Shown here in pieces: positions 9,466 through 17,576 of a stretch of DNA of 64,000 nt (within the stretch, counting starts at the first letter, position 1; each line of letters opens with the position of its first letter). The notes under the pieces were generated by a model, which saw only the letters and a list, made by a program, of their open reading frames with translations, had not been told where the DNA came from and made no database searches. Source of the stretch: JBDHWG01 sp046328525. GTDB taxonomy: Bacteria; Chloroflexota; Anaerolineae; Epilineales; JAHCIE01. The stretch is taken from the NCBI GenBank assembly GCA_046328525.1, contig JAXLWK010000010.1, forward strand, positions 62,001-126,000. Reading direction: 5' to 3'. The position numbers and the translations under genes were made by a program.

Positions 9466-10694
9466 GATATATAAGGCAACGTAGAGACGCGCCATGGCGC
9501 GTCTCTACCGTCCGTGCATTCCGTTGTAGCTACTCGTCGGCCTTCGCGGTTGTCATCCTCCTCATTGCTCTCACCGCGCCGAGCGCCTTTGCCCAGGGCA
9601 GCGGGAGCTACGTCGTGCAGTCCGGCGATACCCTGAGCAGCATCGCCGCCCGCTTCGGCACAACCGTCGCCGACCTGGCCCAGCGCAACACCATCGCCAA
9701 CCCGAACCTGATCTACCCCGGCCAGCGGCTCGCCCTCGGCGACGACGCCGTAGGGGCAGGTTTGAAACCTGCCCCTACCACGGCGCTGCCGACGACCGAC
9801 GTTGTGGCCGCGTCCACGATACCCGATACACCGGCGGCCCCGGCCCGGCCGGCCGAGCCGGAGGCCCCCCTCCCGCCGCCCTTCGCCCGCGTGACCCTCG
9901 ACCCGACGCGCCCGACGCAGGGCGACACCGTCAAGGTGAGCATCGCGCTGACGGAGCCGGCGCGGGTCAGCGGCGCGTACCACAGCCCCGAGCTGGACGA
10001 GCTTTACAACAACCAGGATATCCGCTTCATCGCCGATGGCGACCGCGCGGTCAAGGGCCTGATTGGCATCCACATCCTGAGCGACGTGGGCGAGCACACA
10101 TTAACCCTCACGGCGACGCCCGACGGCGGGCAGCCCGTCACCCTCACCCTGCCGGTGTCGGTGCTGGAGGGCGACTTCCCCACCCAGCATATCACCTACG
10201 ACCCGCAGACGGCGCAGCTCCTGGACCCGGAGGTGCGCGGCGTCGAGAACAGGCGGCTGGCCGCCATGTTCAAGAGCGGCGCGCCGGAACCGCTGTGGGA
10301 CGGTCTGTTTACCATCCCGTCCCGCGCCCGCCTGACGTCGAACTACGAGCGGCGCATCGCCAACGACAACCGCCCATCGGCGCACGAGGGCCTGGACTTC
10401 GGCGTTCCCTATGGCACGCCCATCCCGGCCGCCGCGCCCGGCGTCGTCGCCCTGGCCGAGCCGCTGACGGTGCGCGGCAACACGGTGTGGGTGGACCACG
10501 GCATGGGCGTCTACACCGGCTACTTCCACATGTCCCAGATTCTCGTCAAGCCGGGGCAGCGCGTCGAGACGGGCGCGATCCTGGGCCGCGTCGGCAGCAC
10601 CGGCCTGTCCACGGGCGCCCACCTGCACTGGGAGGTGCGCGTCAACGGCGTCTACGTCTCACCATGGGCATGGCTGCGCACGCCATACCCTTAA
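9462..10694 (+). CDS. exported LysM and M23 (LytM) peptidoglycan endopeptidase
   Basis: 410 residues from a GTG at 9462 that overlaps the clpA stop (GTGA), with GGAGG eight bases upstream; no other in-frame start precedes the signal sequence. A long basic N-region leads into the hydrophobic core AFAVVILLIALTAPSAFA. One LysM domain (SYVVQSGDTLSSIAARFG) binds peptidoglycan; a linker and a beta-sandwich region follow, then an M23 domain with HEGLDFGVPYGTP, VDHGMGVYTGYFH and HLHWEVRVNG. Two interspersed palindromes are translated in this gene: family B within the signal-peptide N-region (RRDAPWRVST) and family A in the linker (VGAGLKPAPT). Zinc ligands in the M23 domain look complete. Confidence 0.88.
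9481..9508. repeat. family-B palindrome inside the M23 peptidase coding sequence
   Basis: A perfect 28-bp palindrome, GTAGAGACGCGCCA plus its complement, lies 19 bp into the gene. In the reading frame it encodes RRDAPWRVST-like residues of the signal-peptide N-region. The same sequence is intergenic at 4533-4560. Confidence 0.88.
9750..9778. repeat. family-A palindrome inside the M23 peptidase coding sequence
   Basis: A perfect copy of the element at 242-270. It lies between the LysM domain and the Pro-rich linker and is read as VGAGLKPAPT without breaking the frame. Confidence 0.9.
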
Positions 10695-10704
10695 GGAAAG
10701 CTCT

Positions 10705-11688
10705 TTGACCACCGTCGGCATCATCGCCAACCCCCAATCTGGCAAGGACATCCGCCGCGTCGTCGCCCACGCCTCGACGTTCGACAACCACGAGAAGGTC
10801 AACATCGTCCGCCGCCTCCTGGCGTCCCTCGACGCCCTGGGCGTGCGTGACGTGCTGATGATGCCCGACTCCTTCAACATCGGCCAGCGCGCCGTCGAGA
10901 AGACGCACCTGAGCCTGGCGGTGCGCACCCTAGACATGGCCCCGACGTTCGCGCAGGGCGACTCGACGCGGGCCGCGCGCCTCATGGCCGAGGCCGGCGT
11001 CGCGTGCATCATCACCCTCGGCGGCGACGGCACGAACCGCGCGGTCGCCAAAGGCTCCGGCCGCGTTCCCCTGCTGCCCATCTCGACCGGCACCAACAAC
11101 GTTTTCCCGCGCATGGTGGACGCGACGCTGGCCGGGCTGGCGGCGGGCTGCCTGGCGACCGGCCGCGTCGTCGCCGCCGCTGCCATTCGCCCGACGCGCC
11201 GGCTGGATGTGCTGCGCCACGGCGAGACCCTTGACATGGCGCTGGTGGACATCGCCGTCTACGCCGACCGCTTCATCGGGGCGCGGGCCGTGTGGGACAT
11301 GAGCCGCGTGCGGGGCATCGCCGTCACCCACGTCGCGCCTAACGTCATCGGCCTGTCGTCGGTGCCGGGCGCCCTGCCGGCGGCGCTGGCCGCCGGGCCA
11401 GAGCATGGCGCGTGGGTGGCGCTCGGCAAGGGCGGCGCAACGGTCCTGGCGGCGGTTGCGCCGGGCGACGTGCGGCCCATCGGTATCGCCGCGTTCCGTC
11501 CGCTGGCCGTGGGCGACGAGATCCGCGTGGACACGGCGCCGGCCGTGCTGGCCCTGGACGGGGAGCGCGAGGTGTCGCTGCACCAGGGGGAGACGCTGAC
11601 GCTGCGCCTCAGCGCCGACGGGCCGCCGGTGATTGATGTCGAGGCGGCGCTGCAGGCAGCCGCGGCCAACGGCGCTTTCGTACAGTAA
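10705..11688 (+). CDS. ATP-NAD kinase fold protein (AcoX-like)
   Basis: 327 residues from a TTG preceded by AAGGAAAG. The N-terminus TTVGIIANPQSGKDIRRVVAHAS and the kinase core ACIITLGGDGTNRAVAKG with GTNNVFP match the ATP-NAD kinase/AcoX group, whose members lie in acetoin and diol catabolic operons. GGDGT is the nucleotide-binding and catalytic motif. It could be a genuine NAD kinase or a paralogue with another phosphoryl acceptor. An iron-containing alcohol dehydrogenase gene follows about 150 bp downstream on the same strand, with a family-D repeat between. Confidence 0.75.
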   Translation: MTTVGIIANPQSGKDIRRVVAHASTFDNHEKVNIVRRLLASLDALGVRDVLMMPDSFNIGQRAVEKTHLSLAVRTLDMAPTFAQGDSTRAARLMAEAGVACIITLGGDGTNRAVAKGSGRVPLLPISTGTNNVFPRMVDATLAGLAAGCLATGRVVAAAAIRPTRRLDVLRHGETLDMALVDIAVYADRFIGARAVWDMSRVRGIAVTHVAPNVIGLSSVPGALPAALAAGPEHGAWVALGKGGATVLAAVAPGDVRPIGIAAFRPLAVGDEIRVDTAPAVLALDGEREVSLHQGETLTLRLSADGPPVIDVEAALQAAAANGAFVQ

Positions 11689-11738
11689 CGTCCTCGGCAG
11701 GACACGGGGCGCACCCCGCTGGCGGCTTTCGGGGAGGA

Positions 11739-11811
11739 AAGGAACGCAAAGGCGCAAAGGAAGAAGATCAAAGAGCCTGTCTGTCTTGGCGTCTCTGGGC
11801 CTTGGCGTTGC
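11739..11811. repeat. family-D degenerate palindrome
   Basis: Left arm AAAGGAACGCAAAGGCGC and right arm CTGGGCCTTGGCGTT face each other across about 40 bp. It fills most of the space between the AcoX-like gene and the alcohol dehydrogenase gene. Confidence 0.7.
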
Positions 11812-11836
11812 CAATCAGTTTTGAGAGGGAGGGAGC

Positions 11837-13021
11837 ATGAGCGCGGACCTGTCAGTGGAGCGTGACTTTCGCTTCCAGTCCACGACGCCGCTGCAATTTG
11901 GCGTCGGCGCCCTGGCGCGGCTAGGCAAGGAGGCGGCAAAGCTCAAGATCCGCCACGCCTTCCTGGTGACCGATCCCGGCCTGCGCGAGACCGACATGGT
12001 GGCGGCGGCGCAGGCGCAGCTGCGCGAAGCCGGGCTGGCGGTCACGGTCTTCGGCGACGTCGTGCCCGACCCGGACGTCGCCAGCATCGGCCACAGCGCC
12101 GAGGCGTTTCGGGCCAGCGGCGCCGACGGGTTCGTCGCCCTGGGCGGCGGGAGCGCCATGGACACGGCGAAGGCGACGGCGGTGCTGGCGGCGGGCGGCG
12201 GCGAGAGCATCGTGCCCTACTTCGTACCCGGCGCGACGCGGCCCACGCCGGTGATCGCGCCGCTCATCTGCCTGCCCACCACGTCCGGCACAGGCGCGGA
12301 GGTCACGCCCATCGCTGTCGTCACCGACCCGGCGCAGGGCATCAAGCGTACCCTGTTTCACGCCCACATCGCGCCCGCCCTGGCGCTGGTAGACCCGGCG
12401 TTGACGGTCTCCCTGCCGCCCAAGCTGACCGCCTCGACCGGCTTCGACGCCCTCTCCCACGCCGCCGAGGCCATGACATCGAAGACGGCCAACCCCGTCG
12501 CCGATGCCCTCGCCGTCGCGGCCCTGGAGCTAATCGGCCGCTACCTCGTGCGCGCAGTCGAGAACGGGGCGGACATGGAAGCGCGGGCGGGGATGAGCCT
12601 GGCGGCGGTGATGGCGGGGCAGGCGTTCGCCAACGCCCTGGTACATCTCGGCCACGCCGTGGGGCACGCCGTCGGCGTCGCCTACCACATTCCCCACGGC
12701 ATCGCGTGCGCCATTGCCCTGCCCGCCGCCCTGGACTACATCCGCCCGGCGGCTGAGGCGCGGCTGGCGCGCGTCGCCCGCGCCCTCGACCCGGCGTGCG
12801 GCGGCGCGTCGGACGCGGAGGCCGCGGCGCTGGCCCCCTCGATGATCGCCGACCTGTACAAAAGGGTGGGGTTGCCGGGGTTGACGGAGATGGCGGGGGT
12901 CGGGGAGGCGGACCTGCCGCGCCTGGTGGAGATTACGCTGTGCGAGACGGACCTGATTCGCCGCAGCCCGCGCCAGCCGAGCGCGGAGGACTGGGCCGAC
13001 ATCTACCGCCGCAGCCTATGA
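11837..13021 (+). CDS. iron-containing alcohol dehydrogenase
   Basis: 394 residues; the ATG follows GAGGGAGGGAGC. Features of the group III Fe-ADH fold are the FGVGAL start, GGGSAMDTAKA for NAD(P) binding, PTTSGTGAEVTP, and metal ligands in TGFDALSHAAEA and HLGHAVGHAVGVAYHIPHG. It oxidises or reduces an alcohol/aldehyde pair with NAD(P); the substrate is not predictable. The upstream AcoX-like gene and downstream FlK-like thioesterase suggest a small catabolic or detoxification set. Confidence 0.9.
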   Translation: MSADLSVERDFRFQSTTPLQFGVGALARLGKEAAKLKIRHAFLVTDPGLRETDMVAAAQAQLREAGLAVTVFGDVVPDPDVASIGHSAEAFRASGADGFVALGGGSAMDTAKATAVLAAGGGESIVPYFVPGATRPTPVIAPLICLPTTSGTGAEVTPIAVVTDPAQGIKRTLFHAHIAPALALVDPALTVSLPPKLTASTGFDALSHAAEAMTSKTANPVADALAVAALELIGRYLVRAVENGADMEARAGMSLAAVMAGQAFANALVHLGHAVGHAVGVAYHIPHGIACAIALPAALDYIRPAAEARLARVARALDPACGGASDAEAAALAPSMIADLYKRVGLPGLTEMAGVGEADLPRLVEITLCETDLIRRSPRQPSAEDWADIYRRSL

Positions 13022-13073
13022 CTCCGAGCAACCCGGGTATCATGCCCGTGATCCACCAACACCAGGAGGGGCC

Positions 13074-13466
13074 ATGTCGGAGCTGAGAGTGGGTCTCGTC
13101 GGAGAGTTCGAGCGGGTTGTGGGGCCAGACCACACGGCGACCCACCTGGGGAGCGGCAGTGTGGATGTCCTGGCGACGCCGGAGATGATTCTGTGGATGG
13201 AGGAGGCCTCCGTCCTGGCGACGAACGCCGCCCTCGACGCGGGGCAGGCGACGGTCGGCACGTCGGTCAACGTCCGCCACCTGGCAGCGACGCCGATGGG
13301 TATGCGCGTGCGCGTGCGCTCGGAGCTGACGACGGTGGAGGGGCGGCGGCTGGTGTTCCACGTCACGGCGGAGGACGAGCGCGAGCGCGTGGGCGAGGGC
13401 GACCACGAGCGCTTCATCATTGACGTAGCGAAGTTCAAGGCGCGGGTCGAGGGCAAGCGCGGCTAG
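13074..13466 (+). CDS. FlK-like hot-dog thioesterase
   Basis: 130 residues. The sequence resembles fluoroacetyl-CoA thioesterase FlK over its length: ATPEMILWMEEAS supplies the Thr (35) and Glu (43/44) of the FlK triad, TSVNVRHLAATPMG supplies the His (69), and EGDHERFIIDVAKF the C-terminal strand. Many relatives annotated as thioesterases act on other small acyl-CoAs, so fluoroacetyl specificity is unproven. The TAG stop shares a CTAG palindrome with the stop of the convergent PGI-like gene. Confidence 0.8.
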   Translation: MSELRVGLVGEFERVVGPDHTATHLGSGSVDVLATPEMILWMEEASVLATNAALDAGQATVGTSVNVRHLAATPMGMRVRVRSELTTVEGRRLVFHVTAEDERERVGEGDHERFIIDVAKFKARVEGKRG

Positions 13467-14848
13467 ACCATCCGCTCCTCCCGCGCCCGGCTCTCCTCGG
13501 CCAGCAGCGCACGGCGGCGCTCCGCCAGATCGGGGCGACCGGCCAGCGCCGCCGCAGCCTCCCGCAGCCTCTCATCCTCTGCGCCACCCTCGGCCAGGCC
13601 CATGAGTTGCGCGGCGTAGGCCGCCGCCCTCTCCCACAGCGCGACGAGCTGGCCGACGGTGAACGGGTTGATCTCGGGCAGGCGGTAGGTGAGCGAGGGA
13701 TAGCCGGCGCCGGCGAGGGTGAGCGCCCGCGCCCGCGCCTGGGCGTGGCGTAGCTCGCTGAGCAGCGCGCCGCCCAGGTAGCCCAGGCCGGCGACCACCT
13801 GATCGCGCGCCGCGCGGGCTTCGGCCGTGGGCAGCGCGGCGCGGGTGCGCAGATCCGGCACCGGCGTCTCGCGGCGATACTCGCTGACGGCGATCAAGTC
13901 TACCAGGGTCCAATTCGGCGCCACGAGGGGTATGTTTCCGCGCGTGGGAACGCCAGCCAACGCTTCCCCATCTTCCCATCGCCACAGCGCCGCAAGCCAG
14001 TGGGCGAGCGGGGCCAGCGCCGCCGCCTCGGACAGCGCCGCAATCCCCCGCGCCCCCTGGCGGTGCGCGAGCCAGTGAAGCGCCGCTGCCATCAGCGGCG
14101 GGTTGCGCCACGGATCGGCGGCGGCGGCGGAGCGGGCGCGGGCGTAGGCGGCCCCGGCCAGAAGCTCGGCGCTGTCCACCCCCGCCGCTGTGAGGGGTAG
14201 TAGAGGGGCAGGATCGAGGAGGGCCGCGCCGGCGTCCGGCAGAGCGAAGACGGGGAAGCCCTCCTGGCGGCCGAGGACACGCAGCACCTCCGCCGTCGGC
14301 CCGGCCAGGCCGGCGATGTGTTCCCTGTATCTCTCGTTGAGCACGGTCATCAGGGCACGGCGGAACAGCAGGAATTCCGCCAGGGGGCCGGTGGCGTTGC
14401 CCACCGCGTCTACGACGACGAACAGCGTCGCGGCCGGGTCGAGCACGTCCAGCACCCCGCTCACCGCCTCCGGGTCCGTCGTGGTGACGAAGAACAGGCG
14501 CGGCCCCACGCGCGCCTCGCGGCCGAGCAGGTTCCACTGTGGGTGCAGCAGGGCGGCGGCCAGGGCGGCCATGCCAGCACCGAGAGCGCCGTCGGCCAGG
14601 ACGACGAGGCTGTCGTAGCGGCGGCCGGCCCAGCGGGCGAAATCCGTCACGTCGCCTGGCGCGTCAGCGGTGTTCGGCATGACGACAGCGGTCGTAGGGG
14701 CGGGTTTGAAACCCGCCCCCATGCCAGCCCAAAATTCGGCCAGGGCGTCGGCCGCTATGCCGCGTTCGCCGACGCGGTCCGCCCAGGCCAGGTTGGTGTC
14801 CAGGCGCACCCGCATGCGGGTCTGCCAATCGGTATCGTCGTAGCGCAT
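13463..14848 (-). CDS. degenerate phosphoglucose isomerase-like protein
   Basis: 461 residues. The overall order follows the PGI part of transaldolase/PGI proteins: a SIS-like strand DSLVVLADGALGAGMAAL, TTTDPEAVSGVLDVLDPAATLFVVVDAVGNATGP, FPVFALPDAGAALLDPAPLLPLTAAGVD, and a C-terminal INPFTVGQLVALWERAAAYAAQLMGL. The expected catalytic motifs (GMGGSS, SKSGTT, GGRYS and the FDQxGVE signature) are replaced by unrelated residues, so isomerase activity is doubtful. A family-A palindrome is translated near the N-terminus (GAGFKPAPT). Homology is inferred from remembered family sequences. Confidence 0.55.
   Translation of the reverse strand: MRYDDTDWQTRMRVRLDTNLAWADRVGERGIAADALAEFWAGMGAGFKPAPTTAVVMPNTADAPGDVTDFARWAGRRYDSLVVLADGALGAGMAALAAALLHPQWNLLGREARVGPRLFFVTTTDPEAVSGVLDVLDPAATLFVVVDAVGNATGPLAEFLLFRRALMTVLNERYREHIAGLAGPTAEVLRVLGRQEGFPVFALPDAGAALLDPAPLLPLTAAGVDSAELLAGAAYARARSAAAADPWRNPPLMAAALHWLAHRQGARGIAALSEAAALAPLAHWLAALWRWEDGEALAGVPTRGNIPLVAPNWTLVDLIAVSEYRRETPVPDLRTRAALPTAEARAARDQVVAGLGYLGGALLSELRHAQARARALTLAGAGYPSLTYRLPEINPFTVGQLVALWERAAAYAAQLMGLAEGGAEDERLREAAAALAGRPDLAERRRALLAEESRAREERMV
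14694..14722. repeat. family-A palindrome variant inside the PGI-like gene
   Basis: GTAGGGGCGGGTTTGAAA followed by a complementary arm ending CCCCCAT. It is read on the minus strand as MGAGFKPAPT. Two paired substitutions (A to G on the left arm, T to C on the right) keep the inner stem intact; the outermost bases have decayed. Confidence 0.85.
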
Positions 14849-14875
14849 AGTCGTAAGAAGAGGTGACGGAGTGAC

Positions 14876-14907
14876 GTGGTAACGTGGTAACGTGGTAACG
14901 TGGTGAC
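14876..14907. repeat. 8-bp tandem repeat, four units
   Basis: GTGGTAAC is repeated three times and followed by a GTGGTGAC variant, just upstream of the PGI-like start. Related short GTGAC/GTCACC runs occur near 15668-15700 and 46969-47010, so this is another low-complexity class in the genome. Confidence 0.8.
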
Positions 14908-14920
14908 GAAGAGCTGCTTG

Positions 14921-15487
14921 CTATGGCATCTCCACAACGCCTGTCACGCGCTTTGCCATGAGGATGTCGGGCTTGCCGAAGCCGTTGGCGTCGGGGACGG
15001 CGCCGACAATCACAAAGCCGCATTTCTGGTAGAACTCATACGGGTGGCCGCGCAGGTTGCGGATGCGGGCGAGATGGGGCAGAACGTCGGGATACAGGTC
15101 CACCCCGCCGAGCGTGGTCATGTCGTCCTCGTCGTCCGTGCCGAGCATGAGCGTCAGCCCACCCCGCGCCCCGATCTCCCGCTCGAGGTCGGCGACGAGC
15201 GCGCGCCCGATGCCGCGGCCCTGGGCGTGCGGCCGGACCACCAGGGGATGCAGCTCCCAGACGCGGGCATAGGTCGGGCGGCCGCCGATCCAGCCGAGTA
15301 GGCCGCCGGCCTCATCCCACGCGGCGCGGCAGACACGGCCGGCTTCGAGCGCCTCCCGCGCCTCCTCCCGCGCGTCCGCCAAATCGGGCCAGGCCGCCGG
15401 CCAGTGGTCGCGGAACCCCTCGACCAGCGCCTCGGCGGCCTGCTCAATTTCTGGGTCATTCTCCGGATCGAGATCGCGTATCAGCAT
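14921..15487 (-). CDS. GNAT acetyltransferase, aminoglycoside 6'-N-acetyltransferase-like
   Basis: 188 residues. The GNAT acetyl-CoA motif is RPHAQGRGIGRALVADLE. The C-terminal half, LGTDDEDDMTTLGGVDLYPDVL followed by NLRGHPYEFYQKCGFVIVG and PDANGFGKPDILMAK, closely resembles chromosomal AAC(6')-type enzymes of Gram-positive bacteria as I remember them. Environmental homologues are common and need not confer resistance. It sits between the PGI-like gene and glgC on the same strand. Confidence 0.75.
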   Translation of the reverse strand: MLIRDLDPENDPEIEQAAEALVEGFRDHWPAAWPDLADAREEAREALEAGRVCRAAWDEAGGLLGWIGGRPTYARVWELHPLVVRPHAQGRGIGRALVADLEREIGARGGLTLMLGTDDEDDMTTLGGVDLYPDVLPHLARIRNLRGHPYEFYQKCGFVIVGAVPDANGFGKPDILMAKRVTGVVEMP

Positions 15488-15702
15488 TACCTCTCGTTAG
15501 CGCCTGCCTGATCGGGCCACGGTCTTCCACCTCTCCCCCTTAGCATTTAGGGGCGGACAGGCACGGCTTTCGGCTAACCTCGTCCCAATTCCGGCCCCCT
15601 CTCCCTGTGGGAGAGGGGCCAGACCTGTCCGTCATTGAACTCGCTGGGAGAGGGGGACCAGATACTCCGTCACATCGTCACCCCATCACTCCGTCACGCC
15701 GA

Positions 15703-16977
15703 TTACACCGTCTCGCCGCTCTCCACAACGGAGGGGAAGCCGTCCACGGTGCGGTCGGGCGAGACAATGACATTGCGCCCGACGCGCGCCCCGGCCGGCA
15801 CGGACGCGCTCTTGCCGACGAGCGTGATGCCGGTGTTCACCCTGTCCGGGAATTGGCGGTTCGGCACGTCGAGCGGGCCTTCGCCGACGACCGCGCCGGC
15901 GCCGATGACCACGCCCTTGTCAATGATGGCGCGGTCCACGACGGCGCCGTCCTCGATGACCGTGTCGTTGAAGATGATGGAGTCAGAGACGCGAGCGCCC
16001 TTGCCGACGCGCACCCCCGGCGACAGGACGGAGCGCTCGACGCGGCCCTCGATGATGCAGCCGTTGGAGAGCAGGGCGCGATCCAGCGCGGCGTCCGCGC
16101 CCAGGCGCACCGGCGGGCGCTCCTCGCTGCGCGTGTGGATCGTCCACGCCGGGTCGTACAGGTCGAGGGGCGGCTCCGGGTCGAGCAGCTCCATGTTGGT
16201 GTCCCAGTATGACTGGATCGTGCCGACATCCACCCAGTAGCCCTCGAAGGAGTAGGCGAACACGTTGTGGGTGTGGATCATGGCCGGGATGACGTCGTTG
16301 CCGAAGTCCATCGGCCGGCCGGCCGTTGGCGCCGGCGCAATGCCGGGCGTCACCGCCTCCGCCGCGCCGGCCAGCACCTCGCGCAGAACATGGGCGTTGA
16401 ACACGTAGATGCCCATGGACGCCAGGTTGCTGGCGGACTTCTTCGGCTTCTCCTTGAAGTCGGTGATGCGCCCGCTCTCGTCCGCCGTCAGGATGCCGAA
16501 GCGGTGCACCTCGGACTGCGGCACGTGGAGGACGCCCACGGTCAGGTCGGCGTTGTTCTCGCGGTGCGCCGCCAGCATCTCGCGGTAATCCATCTTGTAG
16601 ATGTGATCGCCGCCGAGAATGAGCATGGTATCGGCGGACGGGTCCAGGAAAGGCAGGTTCTGGAACACGGCGTCGGCCGTCCCGCGATACCAGTCGCCCT
16701 CGCGCCGCCCCTGGTACGGCTGCAAGAGGCGCAGGCCGCCGCGCGTGCGATCTAGGTCCCACGGGCGGCCGTTGCCGAGGTGGTCATTCAGGGAGTGCGG
16801 CCGGTACTGCGTCAGAACGGCGACGTTGTAGAGATCGGAGTTGACACAATTGGACAGCACAAAGTCAATGATGCGATATTTGCCGGCGAACGGGACGGCC
16901 GGTTTCGCGCGTTTCTCGGACAGAATACTGAGTCGTGTTCCCGCTCCGCCCGCCAGAATCACAGCCAGGACACGCAT
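15703..16977 (-). CDS. glgC: glucose-1-phosphate adenylyltransferase
   Basis: 424 residues. The nucleotidyltransferase domain begins VLAVILAGGAGTRL, continues with KPAVPFAGKYRIIDF and the allosteric/catalytic GGDHIYKMDY, and is followed by a left-handed beta-helix domain rich in hexapeptide repeats (GCIIEGRVERSVLSPGVRVG). It makes ADP-glucose from ATP and glucose-1-phosphate, the committed step of glycogen synthesis. A strong minus-strand promoter lies upstream. A CBM48 protein is transcribed divergently, consistent with a glycogen locus; no glgA or glgB is in the window. Confidence 0.95.
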   Translation of the reverse strand: MRVLAVILAGGAGTRLSILSEKRAKPAVPFAGKYRIIDFVLSNCVNSDLYNVAVLTQYRPHSLNDHLGNGRPWDLDRTRGGLRLLQPYQGRREGDWYRGTADAVFQNLPFLDPSADTMLILGGDHIYKMDYREMLAAHRENNADLTVGVLHVPQSEVHRFGILTADESGRITDFKEKPKKSASNLASMGIYVFNAHVLREVLAGAAEAVTPGIAPAPTAGRPMDFGNDVIPAMIHTHNVFAYSFEGYWVDVGTIQSYWDTNMELLDPEPPLDLYDPAWTIHTRSEERPPVRLGADAALDRALLSNGCIIEGRVERSVLSPGVRVGKGARVSDSIIFNDTVIEDGAVVDRAIIDKGVVIGAGAVVGEGPLDVPNRQFPDRVNTGITLVGKSASVPAGARVGRNVIVSPDRTVDGFPSVVESGETV

Positions 16978-17014
16978 GTTCCCTCCGCGAATACCTACTT
17001 TGCTCTTTCAGGGC

Positions 17015-17043
17015 AGTATAGCGTAAAGCCCTGTTTCCGGCAA
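17015..17043 (-). promoter_or_regulatory. glgC promoter
   Basis: On the minus strand, -35 TTGCCG (complement of 17038-17043), 17 bp, -10 TATACT (complement of 17015-17020). It lies about 40 bp upstream of the glgC ATG. Confidence 0.7.
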
Positions 17044-17102
17044 GCAAGCGGCGGGCCGTGGCGCAGCCCGACGGCAGGCAGAACAGATGTTTGAGCCGTG
17101 AT

Positions 17103-17130
17103 TTGACCCGGCCCGTGAATCGCCTATAAT
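17103..17130 (+). promoter_or_regulatory. promoter of the CBM48 gene
   Basis: -35 TTGACC (17103-17108), 16-bp spacer, perfect -10 TATAAT (17125-17130), about 68 bp before the ATG at 17198. It is back-to-back with the glgC promoter, with about 60 bp between the two -35 boxes. Confidence 0.78.
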
Positions 17131-17197
17131 TGCCGCCCGGCGCCGGACCGCGTTGTGGGCAATCCGGCAGCGTATTGCTTTTTGGCAAGGAGGTTCC

Positions 17198-17497
17198 ATG
17201 GTTCAGAAAAAGTATCTTCGCAAAGGCGCAGAGTGTAAGGTCACCTTCGAACTACCCGCCGACAATGGCGTCGAGACCGTGAACGTATTGGGTGACTTCA
17301 ACAACTGGGAGGCCGACGCGCTGCCGATGAAGCTGCGCAAGAAGGACCGCGTCTTCACGGCGACGGCCAACCTGCCGGCCGGACAGGCGTACCAGTTCCG
17401 CTATCTCGTGGATGGCGAGGCGTGGCTGACGGATCAGGAGGCCGACGGGGTGAAGATCGGCCCTTACGGCGAGCCGAATAGCGTGGTGGAGGTCTAG
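17198..17497 (+). CDS. stand-alone glycogen-binding domain protein (CBM48/AMPK-beta type)
   Basis: 99 residues from the ATG at 17198, which follows a strong AAGGAGG. The whole protein is one CBM48/isoamylase early-set domain: VNVLGDFNNWEADALPMKLRKKDRVFTATANLP with the characteristic FNNW, then YQFRYLVDGEAWLTD. Such small proteins bind alpha-glucans and have no catalytic domain. Divergence from glgC supports a role in glycogen or a related sensor function. Confidence 0.85.
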   Translation: MVQKKYLRKGAECKVTFELPADNGVETVNVLGDFNNWEADALPMKLRKKDRVFTATANLPAGQAYQFRYLVDGEAWLTDQEADGVKIGPYGEPNSVVEV

Positions 17498-17527
17498 CCG
17501 GGCGACGCTCCCCGCGCCACCAGCAGA

Positions 17528-17575
17528 CAAAAGAAGCCCCCGACCTGTGCGCCAGGTCGGGGGTTTTCTTGTCTG
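17528..17575. terminator. bidirectional intrinsic terminator
   Basis: CCCCCGACCTG / CAGGTCGGGGG (17537-17563) with a 5-base loop, followed by TTTTCTT on the plus strand and preceded by AAAAGAAG, which becomes a U-run on the minus strand. It separates the convergent CBM48 and CAP-domain genes; both ends fit rho-independent termination. Confidence 0.9.
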
Positions 17576-17576
17576 C

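Noticed and set aside
14876..14907. Tandem repeat as a possible replication iteron
   Set aside because: Four 8-bp units only, no AT-rich unwinding region and no rep gene nearby; similar runs occur elsewhere as low-complexity sequence.
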